From Nemopilema nomurai (taxonomy: Eukaryota; Cnidaria; Scyphozoa; Rhizostomeae; Rhizostomatidae): a stretch of DNA of 64,000 bases. The stretch's first letter is position 1. The number at the start of each line of letters is the position of its first letter. The DNA lies in contig ML133471.1 of assembly GCA_003864495.1 (NCBI GenBank), forward strand, positions 3,408,257 to 3,472,256, given 5' to 3'. Under the pieces are notes generated by a model. The model saw only the letters and a list, made by a program, of their open reading frames with translations, was not told the DNA's origin and made no database searches. The position numbers and the translations under genes were made by a program. Below, piece by piece: positions 39,101 to 50,600 of this stretch.

Positions 39101-40470
39101 GCAAACAAATATATATATATAGAAAATGCCTATCTAAGTAAGAGATTGGGGAACTAGTTATCTAAAGTAAAATACTTGAACTTGAACAAAACTTGAAAAA
39201 GATTCTGTTGAGACATTCTACACTTCTTACAAAACTTACAAGCTTTTTATAGACAAGTTCAATTACAACAGCTTCAGGGAATATAGGGCATTATTAGGGT
39301 ATTGCCTGAAAGCGTAAGGTGGATCAGCTTTAAATCTGGAATTTATACATGTTTACCTACCTCATTAACAGACAGACAATGCAGGCAGAAGGCAAACAGA
39401 CAAACATTAATCATTGATCATTAATCATTGAATCAAATCATCCTAACACTGGTCAACAATTAAAAATAAAATAATCTTTGATAGAAAAAAAAACAGAAAA
39501 ATCTAACCTGGGATTTAATTATTGACTCAGAAAATTTGATGTATTCTATTTCAAATGTTCTGTTTGCACTGACAACAGCTGTGTCAAGTTCATCACAAAT
39601 GAAATTTGTATTTGCAACACCAGTTGTATTGCCATCAATGTGGATGTCTTGTTGTGCATTAAAGTAGATGCTACCATTCTGCTGCTCATAAAAACTATTG
39701 CTGATCAGGTCCGTGGATGTGGCATTGTAAGAAGACTCTGAGATGGAGCTAATGATCTCCTTTACTAAATCATCTTCTTGATAAGATATGCTGATGTCAC
39801 CTTGAACAATAAAATAATTCTCAGGTTAACAGATTAATAAACAAACAAAAAATAGGCTATATATCAGAATTACTAATGGTAGCAACATATCAGACTCCAT
39901 TTTATTTTCAAATTTCACTATCTTTGTTATTCTTTTAAAGTAAAAGGCTTGAGCTCAGTGTTGGGGTTCGATTGTTGTAAAGCACTAGGGAAGCCATTTC
40001 CTTGGCAAATAACTGAGCTTAGAGGCACAAGTTCAAATTAAATCAATGTTAATGTGAAACCCGGGAAGTTTTCGAAATTAGAAAGAGATAACACATTCTC
40101 CTTTCGCAACCATGTAGTTAAAAAATAAACCACCTATGGTAACAGAAAATGGAGAAAAACTTTAAGAATCTTTTATCATTTTGAAGTCTTAATTGTTATA
40201 TATACTTGCTAAATATCATCCCACAAAGTCCTTTTAAGATTAAGCCAAACACTGGCTGAAAATGTTAAACAGGTGCAAACTACATCTACAACACAATCAA
40301 AGTTGCCAATAAAACTTAAAGCCCAGGAATTACTTTGATGGTTTGGCATGATAAAAATTATATTACATAATTTTACACTTAAAATATCAAAATGAGACCT
40401 TACCATTTTGTGAAGGTATTAGTGGCTCAGTCATGGATGAGATCTCCTCCTTTTTGACAAATCCAAGCAT
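33109..40470 (-). CDS. Gene A: type II membrane protein with putative autoproteolytic (Peptidase_G2-like) domain; paralogue of gene B
   Basis: Twelve coding exons: 40404-40470, 39508-39800, 38793-38996, 38390-38600, 37699-37776, 37285-37362, 36369-36671, 35897-36099, 35246-35384, 34673-34842, 34103-34187, 33109-33371. They sum to 2094 nt, 697 aa plus stop, phases consistent. No signal peptide. Residues 1-120 are acidic/Ser-rich, and 121-258 are beta-rich (FLGVAQVLSIKVFVARAV, FYLKILVTFVD, CFQVVGRAK). A basic patch RPSKRIR (268-274) could be an NLS. Residues about 340-479 contain GDIAYHF, GEVVGIFEG, VCMFGIVPVKVQGPVARGD and SPGVAVS, resembling phage Peptidase_G2/intramolecular-chaperone domains. 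A helix (480-525) precedes a TM (about 527-550) and a Cys-containing tail with CTHSFYY and KWCRY. An acceptor 10 bases before the ATG implies a 5' UTR intron. Intron 9 uses a GC donor. I recognise no named family; function is inferred only from architecture. Confidence 0.85.
33425..33665. repeat. GGCTCTAATTAAGGCCTCATTTT minisatellite upstream of gene A's last exon
   Basis: Roughly ten degenerate copies of an approximately 24-bp unit (GGCTCTAATTAAGGCCYTCA plus TTTT) arranged in a higher-order period of about 110 bp that includes TCTAGCTCTAATTAATKCC. It lies in the gene A intron just 5' (transcript sense) of the last exon at 33109-33371. Confidence 0.75.
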
Positions 40471-41199
40471 TACACCAATTCTAGAGAAAGTTAGTTAGAA
40501 CTAATGATTGGAATAAGGAAATGTCGTTCTTAAAAAAAACTGCAAAAGCATCAGTGTATAACTTGAAAATCTTTAATTTTCTGACTGTTGAGATAAAACT
40601 AAATATTTTCTCATATGTATGCTAAAACATTGATTTCCAAACATTACAGCTGGGCACAAAATAATTGCAAACATACATTTCTTATGTGCTCTGCAGTTTG
40701 AATAATTGACATGTTTCTGAAGCTGATGCGCAAATAAAATTTTAATAATTTATAGCAACAGCCCAGTCAAAAATTGCCATCCAAATGAAATGGAAGGTTC
40801 TGGCTTTTTATTCAAAATGGTTATGTTTTATTTTTCAAAACTCAAAATCATTTGCTAGTCTGCTGTGACAGGTAGAGTACTTTCTATCTCGTAAGGTAAA
40901 CATGTCGCAGTACAAGTCAACAACCAAAAAGGAAGGCCAGGGAAAAAGGAAGTTCGCTAATTCAAAACCATTCGATAACACAACAGTATAGAACCTAATC
41001 TCTTCAGGAGACAGCATTTTACGGGTGTAAAATAAAACTGAAAAATCATAGTTACCTAAATCATAAGTTAAGTGTTCTTTTTTCGTCCTGGCCAACAACA
41101 AGCACCAAAATCTTCTTGTCACAAAACTACGATTCGATCGATCACTTACGAGTGCACCTTCGCGGCGACCGGAAGTGACAATCACTTGATGACGTAATG

Positions 41200-44100
41200 G
41201 AAATGATGGGTCTATGTATGCACAAACTCAACGATAGTGTATATTGATTGGAGAGAATATTAATCGATTTTCTTCAAGCATCCTATTAACACTCGAGTTT
41301 TCGCCTTGTCCTCTCCTCTGTACCTAATGAGTAAATGAAACTTCAATAGTTTGTGGCTTTCAACTTCCTCGTAGGCAAGACAATCGCCCAAATGACGTAA
41401 TCACAGAACCCGCTGCGTTCGACCTGAGTTGCTTTCAGCAATAAGGACAAAGACATCATGTGTTCTATATCAAAGCAAAGTCAGCTCAAGTCTTAAGGTG
41501 TTATTCCCGCTTTATTCAGCCTTGGTGCACCATTCGCAAGGAATTGAATTTATCATTGCAGGAACTTCTTTAATAAAAGGATTGAAGATGTCTATCGTCT
41601 CAAAAGAGAGTCGCCATTTTTTCAAGAAGGATCAATGATACATAGCAAATCTTTTTTAAGAATTCAAAAGAAAGTTCAACTACTTTCGGTTTTTTATTGC
41701 CTCCACTTCTAGTTTCGATTGCTGGTGAAATCTCGTTGCGGGTATTATGAACTGTGGAGGAGCGGTCAGCGGTGATCAGCGGCCAATTGGGCCTCCATTC
41801 ATCAAAGGTTACTCAAGCAAGTTCTTTGGGTTAGTTTTTCTTTAGGTGGATGTGACATCTTATTGAATCTTGAAAAAGTGATCTTAGCAAATGCAGACTA
41901 GGAAAATTGTTAGATGAAGAAGCCCTCCCACAATGCAATGAAGGCATTGTAAACATCTGAATTTTACATATTAAGCATCAAGTGCATTAACCGTATGGTT
42001 CCCACCTGGTATCAGTTTCTAGTGGGTGTGGTCTGCGAACAGTAGCGTAGAGAGAGAGGGGGGGGGGGGGTTAAAAGGCGTAACAGTCCGGGCCCGCAAA
42101 ATATAGGTCTTACAGATTTTTTTCTCAATTTTTAAACAATTTCCGATTGCAAAACTACGGGCCCATAATAACAGGTTATTCTAAGGGGCCCTAGAGTTGC
42201 AGTAAAATATCAATGACGCCTGTCTGAAACAACTGTCTGAATCGATAATATTTTTTGCTAGCATGAAAGCGCGTAAAGTTATGTTGTAGTATTTTAGCAG
42301 TCAAGTTTTTTATGTTTTATGTTTTAGTATTTAGCAGCCAAGTAATGTTTGAGTATTTCAAAAACTTAAACGGTCACTAAAAGGGCGTGGCAATATCTAA
42401 AAAGGGCTCGACGGAGATCCCCTTCCCTTGCATTGGTGCCTTGAGTCCCTCAATTTCCACATCAGAGGCCTGTATTTTTAACGGACCACAAGGGATGTCA
42501 TGATGAACTAAAAGAGACCTGTTTTCGCCACAACGCATTCGTGGATTTGATCGAAAATTTTCAAGACTTGTTGTTTCTTGTCGTTAGAATGGGCCTAGAG
42601 ATAACAAACAGTTTAACCTAAGATTTCCGGAATGTTACGCTGAGATAACTCAAAAGCAGCGGTAGTTTTTTGTTAATTAATAAACATTTCATTTTTCGCT
42701 CGTTTTTTTAAAATATATATCTTTCATGGCGTCCCAAAACTCCAGTTGTGCATTCCCTCCATAGCAAGGGGTGTCTTTGAGACAAGTGTAAGCAAACCAT
42801 GCAAAATTGGTGAAGTCTGATTCGCTATCAAATTTTATTAAGAAAGCATCTGATTGGACAAATTTCGCTTTGCTTTTCAGGCTACTTTACCAACCAACCA
42901 AGCATGAATATTGGCGGGAAAACTGTATGAATATTGGCGGGAAAACTGCATGAAAATGTTGACCCCATCTTGTGTGAGTGAGTACGGAAGCAAGAGTTGC
43001 ACTTTCATTATCAAAGTATGCCACAGTGCTTGAAATTGGGTACAATGGTCGCTTTATATATTGTGCATCTATGTTTCGTGATGAATGCCTGGTGCGTTAG
43101 TTTATGGTCTTTCTGACGTAAAAGCGAAAAGCACAAAAATGGTTAACTGCCGAATTTTAATGTTCATAATGATGTAAAGACCACTGCACGAAGGCACAGA
43201 TAACCAAGCTCGACTACGTGGGAATATTGACAGTTCTTTTCTGCACGGTCCTTTATATCGTGTGGTTTGTATTCAGATTTTCTCAATCAACGTACCACTG
43301 GTTTAATTTGCAAAAATGAGAGAAACAAGTCACAATTAGGCCAATTGCCAATACCTCGATAACAAGGATAGTCGGCACCGTTGGTAATGTGAAACAACAA
43401 GGAATATACTTCCCGAAAAATTTCGCCAGCTTTAATTTTATCCCCAGGGTTGATCTTCCACCAAGGATTGTTTTACCCCTAGGCAAAAGTTCTTGGCAGT
43501 GCCAATGATTTAAATTTCTTAGCCTGAAAGGCCGTTAACGCTCTTTGACGATTCTTTTCATAATTGGTTTAAGCCACCAAAAGGCCTGCTGTGCGGGCTT
43601 TACCCTTCCTGACAATATACAATTGCCCCAAAACAGGCCCCAAAATCAAATAAGGCATCTTTGCTTTTAGCAATGAAACTGCTTGATGTATTAAAATGAC
43701 GTAAACTTTTAATAGTTCGTTCAACTCGATCTACAAACTTCGACTTTAAAACGAACATCTGTTTAATTTTGAATATTAGTGTGACAAACAAGTTCCTGTG
43801 TGGTTAACAAGTACTATTTGCTCCAGCAAACAGGAAGGTTGTGGTTGATATCCACGTATCACTAAATGGATTGCCAACTTTATATCGATGTGGATTGTTT
43901 GGTATCAATAAGGTTTTCCAGGCTAGCCATTCCAACAGGCTTTAGAAGAGCAATCGAAGGTGCTAGGAGCTGTAATGAAATATTCTGGTCTTGCACACTC
44001 TGTACACCGTGCTTAAGAAGCTGGGCTAGTTTGTGAATTATTTGCCCAATGCTAAATCTCCCTCACGTGTGCCAAATAAAAAATAAGAACAGTTGGAATT

Positions 44101-44640
44101 TTTGCAAGTATGTTGTTTTAACTGACTGCCAACAATTTTATTGCTGCTTTAAATTCTTCTTTTTGTCAAACAATTCGACATTTTCAAAGGCTATTACATC
44201 TATATGCATTGAAATATTATATCACTTTAATATTTTATTATATTATATTATATTATATTATATTATATTATATTATATTATATTATATTATATTATATTA
44301 TATTATATTATATTATATTATATTATATTATATTATATTATATTATATTATATTATATTATATTATATTATATTATATTATATTATATTGATAACGTGGG
44401 TTTGCAACAACCACCTTATCTTTCTTTGACATTCATAAAGGAGGAAGAGGAAGAACTCCAGAAACGTAAGTTGTGGACAACGAAATGTTTCTGGTAACAG
44501 CAAACTGTTGATGATAAAAAGCGTTAAATAAACGAGTTCTAGCAATAAAATTCGCTAAGAAGTTTTCCCCTTGTTCTAGCAATACAAATCGTCTGCTTAC
44601 ATTTCAATGTATGTTTGTCATTATTGTTTAGTAGCAAAAT
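41200..44640. other. Intergenic region between genes A and B
   Basis: Contains a poly-G run (about 42058-42070) followed by an AT-rich stretch that may be a decayed transposon, a small tandem repeat of ATGAATATTGGCGGGAAAAC at about 42904-42950, and the TATTA microsatellite. No supported gene. Confidence 0.5.
44230..44389. repeat. (TATTA)n pentanucleotide microsatellite
   Basis: About 32 uninterrupted copies of a 5-bp unit. It keeps open frames on the + strand by chance (repeating Ile-Leu-Tyr-Tyr-Ile), which should not be read as a gene. Confidence 0.97.
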
Positions 44641-44643
44641 GTA

Positions 44644-47600
44644 TCACGTAAGACAATACCACTTGAGAGATGCAGTGACCCAGCACAGTTTCTCCTTAAC
44701 AAGGGTGGTCATTGACCCCCAGGGGTAAAATGGATGGCACACGAGTTTGGTGGCACTGTAATATCTGCACCATTTTTTGCACGAGCTGGAGTAAAAGTAG
44801 GCATGGGTGCAGGAGACATCGGTGGCGAACCCACTGGGTCCACGTGCCTTCTCGCCACATGCACAGACGTCGAGATTGAGGTAGTAATGGAACCCTGTGA
44901 AAATGGAACCCTATTGATTCAAATGATATCAACCTACAGCACTGGCATTAACTACATCACTCAGTAGTTTTAATAAATTTTTTCTCTGAAAATATACATG
45001 CAGAATGTGAGTGAGACTTGCTGAAACGTATTTTCTACAAAAAACGAAATATCAATGACACTCTTACCTGACTTGACGATTACAGCGCACATCTGCCCCA
45101 TTAAACGACTGAATGTGCCGCATTTGAGTTTAAGTAAGAAATAGGGGGGGGGGGGGGGGTAATACACGATAAGTTTTAAAAACTAAGGTCTCTCTTTGTT
45201 TAGGTTCAATATCAAATCCGTTCTCAACGGAAGCTCTAAGCTGCTCTGAACAAATTCACCTACCGGTACCATTGATCTTTTTTTGTCCTGGACCAAAATC
45301 TGTCTTTTTAATGAGGTTTTTCCAAGTGAACTCTATTCCGGTGACCTTAACCTCCTAAAAAAGTGAAAGACATTTTATCTGAAACAAGGAATATTGAGCT
45401 TTGAAACTGAGGTTCTAATAGAAATATTCGATGCATTTTGTTCCAGCTTGAAATGGACAATGTTAGAGTTGTGAAGTGAAAGCTGTGTGATAGCACCATT
45501 GTTTATGGTACATCTGGCTTGTGATAAGACCTGGGGCTTCTTCGATAGGTGTTCAAAATGGTAGAAAGATGAATAAATACCGGTTACTTCAATTTCTCTA
45601 AAACAGCATGCAATGCTTACAACAGCCCAACCTGCATTCATCTATTTGCAAGTGGAATTGTTGATTGCTTTACATGGAAAATAGCCTAATATGGAGATAC
45701 CTGATATGCAGAGCTCAGTTGCCTGTACCAGAAGCTGGCTTCTTGTTTTGCGACCATTCCCTGCTTGCATCGCCAGTACTTGTATGCTGAGCACGGCGCA
45801 AGCAGTTGCCAAAGAAGAACTGCCAACAGGCTCCCGAAAACAACAGCGATGGCCAAACAAGCACACAGCCCTTTAGAGCAAAGGAAACGTTATCGTTACG
45901 TAGCTGACTGTCCTTCAAAGGAATATCGTCGCCATAGAAGAAGAACTAAAATAAATTAGAGGGTCATGAAATTTTGCTGCATTACTTTGCTTTGAATGGC
46001 AACACTTGCCGATGCACAAAATTGAAAGCCAGATCGTTAGCAGAAATGATTGTTGTAGTTGTTGCTGCAAGGTGCACACATGGAGCAGTGTAATAACGCC
46101 GACATGCCTTGGACATGGCTTTTGATCTATAAATCCGCCTTGTAGAGTGCAAAGGCATACACCTGATAAAATAGGCAAAGGGTTTAAATTTGTTTCTCGA
46201 ACGTCAGTAGGCGTCCGCAATTTATTGTTCAAATTGCACATGCCCCACAGGGGACATATATGGAGGCAAGTGTGCTATGTCATTTCCATGTGTGCCGGAG
46301 CCACGGGGGCAGCGGGGACAGCCAAGGGCCTTTTCTTAAAAAATTGGTTTGTGAAATTATCTCTCATCTAATAGAAACTCGAGCTCGTAGTTATGAACTA
46401 GAGATTCGCAGATAAACTTGACTTTGAGACATGACTTTGAGACAACTCGCAACTTACTCTTATGCAACCTTCTTCTTGCATTCCTTATGCTATCTACTTC
46501 GCTGACAACATTTTGCCTCAGGCGTTTTATTCTTTTGTCCATTATATTTCCGAACACTTCCATTGTTAACGAAATCAAGCTGTCCACCAAATGAACCTAT
46601 GATTAAGCATAAAAACAGTCCTTCATACCAGATATGCTTTTTCAGACCAAAGCTGACAGCTCTTGTTTATGTTCTATATTTAACGCCACAACCAACATTC
46701 AACTGTGCAGTTATTTAAGATAGGCATGTAACTGTGCAGCTACTTAAGGTAGTAACGTAGGACACCATCTCAAAACCTTTTGACTCCTTCTGCATTTCAA
46801 AGCCCTAAATAAAGCTAATTCAACTTTGGTTTGAAGATGTTAAAGGGCTCTAAATTGTTCGAAGTGGAGCATTTTCTACAACCAGTCTTAGCCAGTTTTA
46901 TAATTTTTGTCAATTGACACCTAAATCAAGCAAGCTAAACTTTTCAACTTGAATTGTAAAAGTTGTTGGTTGAATATGGGAGAATATGGGGAATCTCCGT
47001 GTGAAAAACAGGGTTTCCAATCAAGAAGAGGAAGTGAGTTCTGTTGGAATTTAAGAGGATCTCTTTCACAATGCATCGTCAAATACGTCGATATTCGAAA
47101 ACCGAGAATCGTTAACTTGCGTATCGAAAGTATTTCATGAATGCGGAAAAGTGCAAGCTACACCGAATTTGTGCATACCTCGTCGTGTAGAGCAGCTGAT
47201 GTTTCCAGTGCAATGCCAATCAATGCATCGTCGGTGGCATTAGAGCTCGTCAGTCGCCTACCGCTGACCGCTAGGCCCGGCTTTACGTGCGAGCAATACA
47301 GTGGCTCTCCACTCATGACCGATCCTTCCACACGCACTGGGACAACTCCAAACATGCACACTGTTTCAGTGGTACCTAAACAGAGACAAAACATAACGAA
47401 TCTCTCGATCTGCAGTAGGTACAAAAATTAAGAGAAAACGAGCAATAGAAATATCAGTATTGGCCTCATTATTGACCCTGTCGTCATTAATATAGGTTAT
47501 TGGAAGATCCTCTGATCTCCAGACTTCTTCTGTCGAGAGCGCTAGACTAAATACCAGGAAAGTGAGCTTGAAGTTTTCGCACACAAAATCCTTCGAAAAA

Positions 47601-50600
47601 TCGAAAGCATGAAATCAATAAAAAGTGAAAGATAATTTTCCTTTATTTTACAAAAAGGAAGAAACGGCCCCTAACAAGCATTCGCTCAAGCTCCGTTTTA
47701 ACGTCAACCTGCGGAAGTTTTGTGCAAAAAGATTAAGGATACCATTTGTGCAACGAAATAAAAGTAGTAAAATCACCGTTGTCTGGTAGATTAGCAGCAA
47801 TGTAATGTGACCGCGTAATCACACCCCTGGCTATTGCTTTGCGTGCATTCCGGGTGGATATCTTGTCCAGGACTGCTTCCTTCCCCGGACCTTCGAAGAT
47901 GCCAACGATTTCACCTTCCTGAAATGACTCGACCTCACTTGGATCGCAGAGAGCAAAGTGGTAGGCTATATCACCTCGAGACGTCTGAATTTGCTTGATA
48001 CCATTCAGCTCCTCAATGAAAGCTGTTTTCGCTTTTATCTCATCACTGATAATTTTGGAGGCTTCGATGAGTTGGTCTGAAATCGAAGCAGTCAAAGAAT
48101 GAATTTCTTAGCGGTCTTCCGTCCAAATGGCTAAGGAGAGCGCCAAGATCACAGAAACATTTCAGTGGCAAAAATTTGACTCAATCTTGCTACATTGATT
48201 TGTTTACATAATCTTTGATTGATATAAATGGAAAGCATCTGTCAATATATTGACGGGATATTTTATTCCATCTATTCTACACTGCCTTAAAGCATCTTTA
48301 TTTTTGACCAAATACAATTCAGAAGAATAAATTACAGAGCTCTGCAATAATGTTTCACAAAAAAACATTTAGCTAGCTTTGAAGCATGAACTATACGGTT
48401 TGCCAGCTATGGAAAACTTTTCATAGAATATGAAATGCTCATTTCAAGTGCTTAAAATAATTGGCTAGTTGGTTGGTTAATCTCTAACGAAAATATGTGG
48501 AAGGATATATACAAAGAAACAACTACGTTTGTAATTCTACTAAATATTAGCTTAAACAGCAGATAGATTCAGCTAGGCTTGTCAATAGTCATTCAAACAG
48601 TCGAAAATATATTCCTATGATTTTCCACATATGCCACTCTCTTCAGACCCACACCGATTTTCAGTGCAGAAATAGAACACAATGCGGGAGTTACTCACCT
48701 CTATCAAGGGGTGTGCAGGTCTGGCTTGCAAATGGGTCTTCATCACTTAAGGAATCCAAAGCTGTGCTATATGGCCCTAAAGAACAAGAAAAAGTTGCAA
48801 AAACAAGGAAAAGTTGCAAAAACAAGGAAAAGTTGCAAAAACAAGGAAAAGTTGCAAAAACAAGAAAAAGTTGCAAAAACAAGGAAAAGTTGCAAAAACA
48901 AGGAAAAGTTGCAAAAACAAGAAAAAGTTGCAAAAAGGAGGAAAAGTTGCAAAAACAAGGAAAGGTTGCAAAAACAAGGAAAAGTTGCAAAAACAAGGAA
49001 AAGTTGCAAAAACAAAAAAAAGTTGCAAAAAGGAGGAAAAGTTGCAAAAAGAAGGAAAAGTTGCAAAAACAAGTATAATTATACCAACACATGCCGATTA
49101 CAGATTGATGCAGGCGATTTATGCAAGAAAAAGGCTCAATGTTTAGGACTTCTGTCTTATTGTTTCTTAGTGAATGTCAGTACTTCTTGAATTAAAAATT
49201 CTTTTATCAAGCTGAATAAAAATGGACATTTTACGTCGAAAAGAGCCAACATTGAAAGGCATTATTACCAAACTACCCCTTTGCCATTCTAATTTACATT
49301 CTTCGTTCCCAACTTTCAAAACATTACTCATGGCACAAGGCAAGCGGAACACATCGATTCAAATTGATTGCAATTATTAGGAATACGACTTACCTTCCTG
49401 CATTGTAGTCATAAATTGGTCTAGCTTTCGCTTCTTTCCGTAGTCTAAAAGACAGGATGGCAAGAGATTATGCGAGTGTCTCGTTCGTAATATTTCTGTC
49501 TCAAAGAGCAAGCCATGAGTTATAAAAGGAAGATGCAAAGAAAGAGACGACTGTTTTAAAAGACTGATGATAGATCCGAAAACCAGAAGTCACTTGCTTG
49601 GGTTAAGAGATTTCCAAGTCACCTATAAGTTAGCATACAAAATAGTCCTAAGCTTCACATCTTTTAGAAATTTCCTGATAAGAATCTTATATATCTCTTG
49701 TGATAGCTTTCTTGTAATAGAATCTTCTTTGAGAATATACCCAGAATTGTTGGGAATTTTACTTTCCCAAGTGTAGCTTCGAGCCAAAAGTAAAATTTAT
49801 GACCGCCAGAAAAACTTTGTAAACGTGAATAGCAGGATTATTTAAGAAAATGACTTACCGTGTTGAATAAGAAGCGGTTGGTATGACACTTTGTTGAATG
49901 GATTCTCTTCATCATGCTCACCTCTACGAGGCAGACCTTTTGCTTCTTTTACCTTGCCTATGATTTTGAATGGTTCTGTATGTTGGGCGCTTTTACAACC
50001 ATCAACATAGAGAACCTCGATTCTTAAAAAGAACTGATTCCGTTCTTCAGTGTAGCTCTTTGACAAAGAATAGACTTGCTTTCCATCCTTCTCAAACACG
50101 GAGTTCAAGTCAATCACTAGATCATACTGAAAAGCAATAGATCAACAACTGAATAACAACTACAACAACATTAAAAAAGACACCATTGTAGAGGACTGGA
50201 GAATAAAACAGACAACATTACCGAACAAAGAAACTGCATCTGTGCTTAATCCATGGAGGTACACTACCTTGTTGAATGCCAAATTGTCCTTTTTGACTTC
50301 GAGCTCAACAAATCCAACAGGCGGGCTCTCTATCTCGATCATTCGCTTCACCCACACTTTGATGTCGGCAACTTGGGCAAATGTTAACATTTCTATCTCG
50401 ATTTCAACCTCGGAGTCCTGCTTCTTTATCCTCTGCATCGACTGACCGGCCGCTCTTTGCTGCGTAAAATTAACTAGTTTTATTGGATGGATGAATGTTT
50501 TGGGGGAAAAGTCTTGGAGCCCCCCTTTTTGGGCAATTTTTTTAGGAACCGTCCCAAATTGACATCTCTACATTGATGACACTTAGGAAAAAGTCAACGG

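Noticed and set aside
41429..41638. 69-codon + strand frame upstream of gene A
   Set aside because: No recognisable domain and lies in the probable promoter/5' region of gene A; likely chance.
42040..42440. Possible further hAT element beginning near CAGTAGCGTAGAG and followed by a poly-G run
   Set aside because: No matching inverted end or flanking duplication could be found.
44049..44429. 126-codon + strand frame of repeating Ile-Leu-Tyr-Tyr
   Set aside because: It is the (TATTA)n microsatellite read as protein.
48781..49073. CRISPR-like array
   Set aside because: Repeats are contiguous with no unique spacers, and the window is plainly eukaryotic.
48617..49190. Several long overlapping Lys-rich and Phe/Cys-rich open frames
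   Set aside because: They are produced by the 19-bp minisatellite, which has no stops in any frame; the flanking sequence is gene B intron and exon 6.
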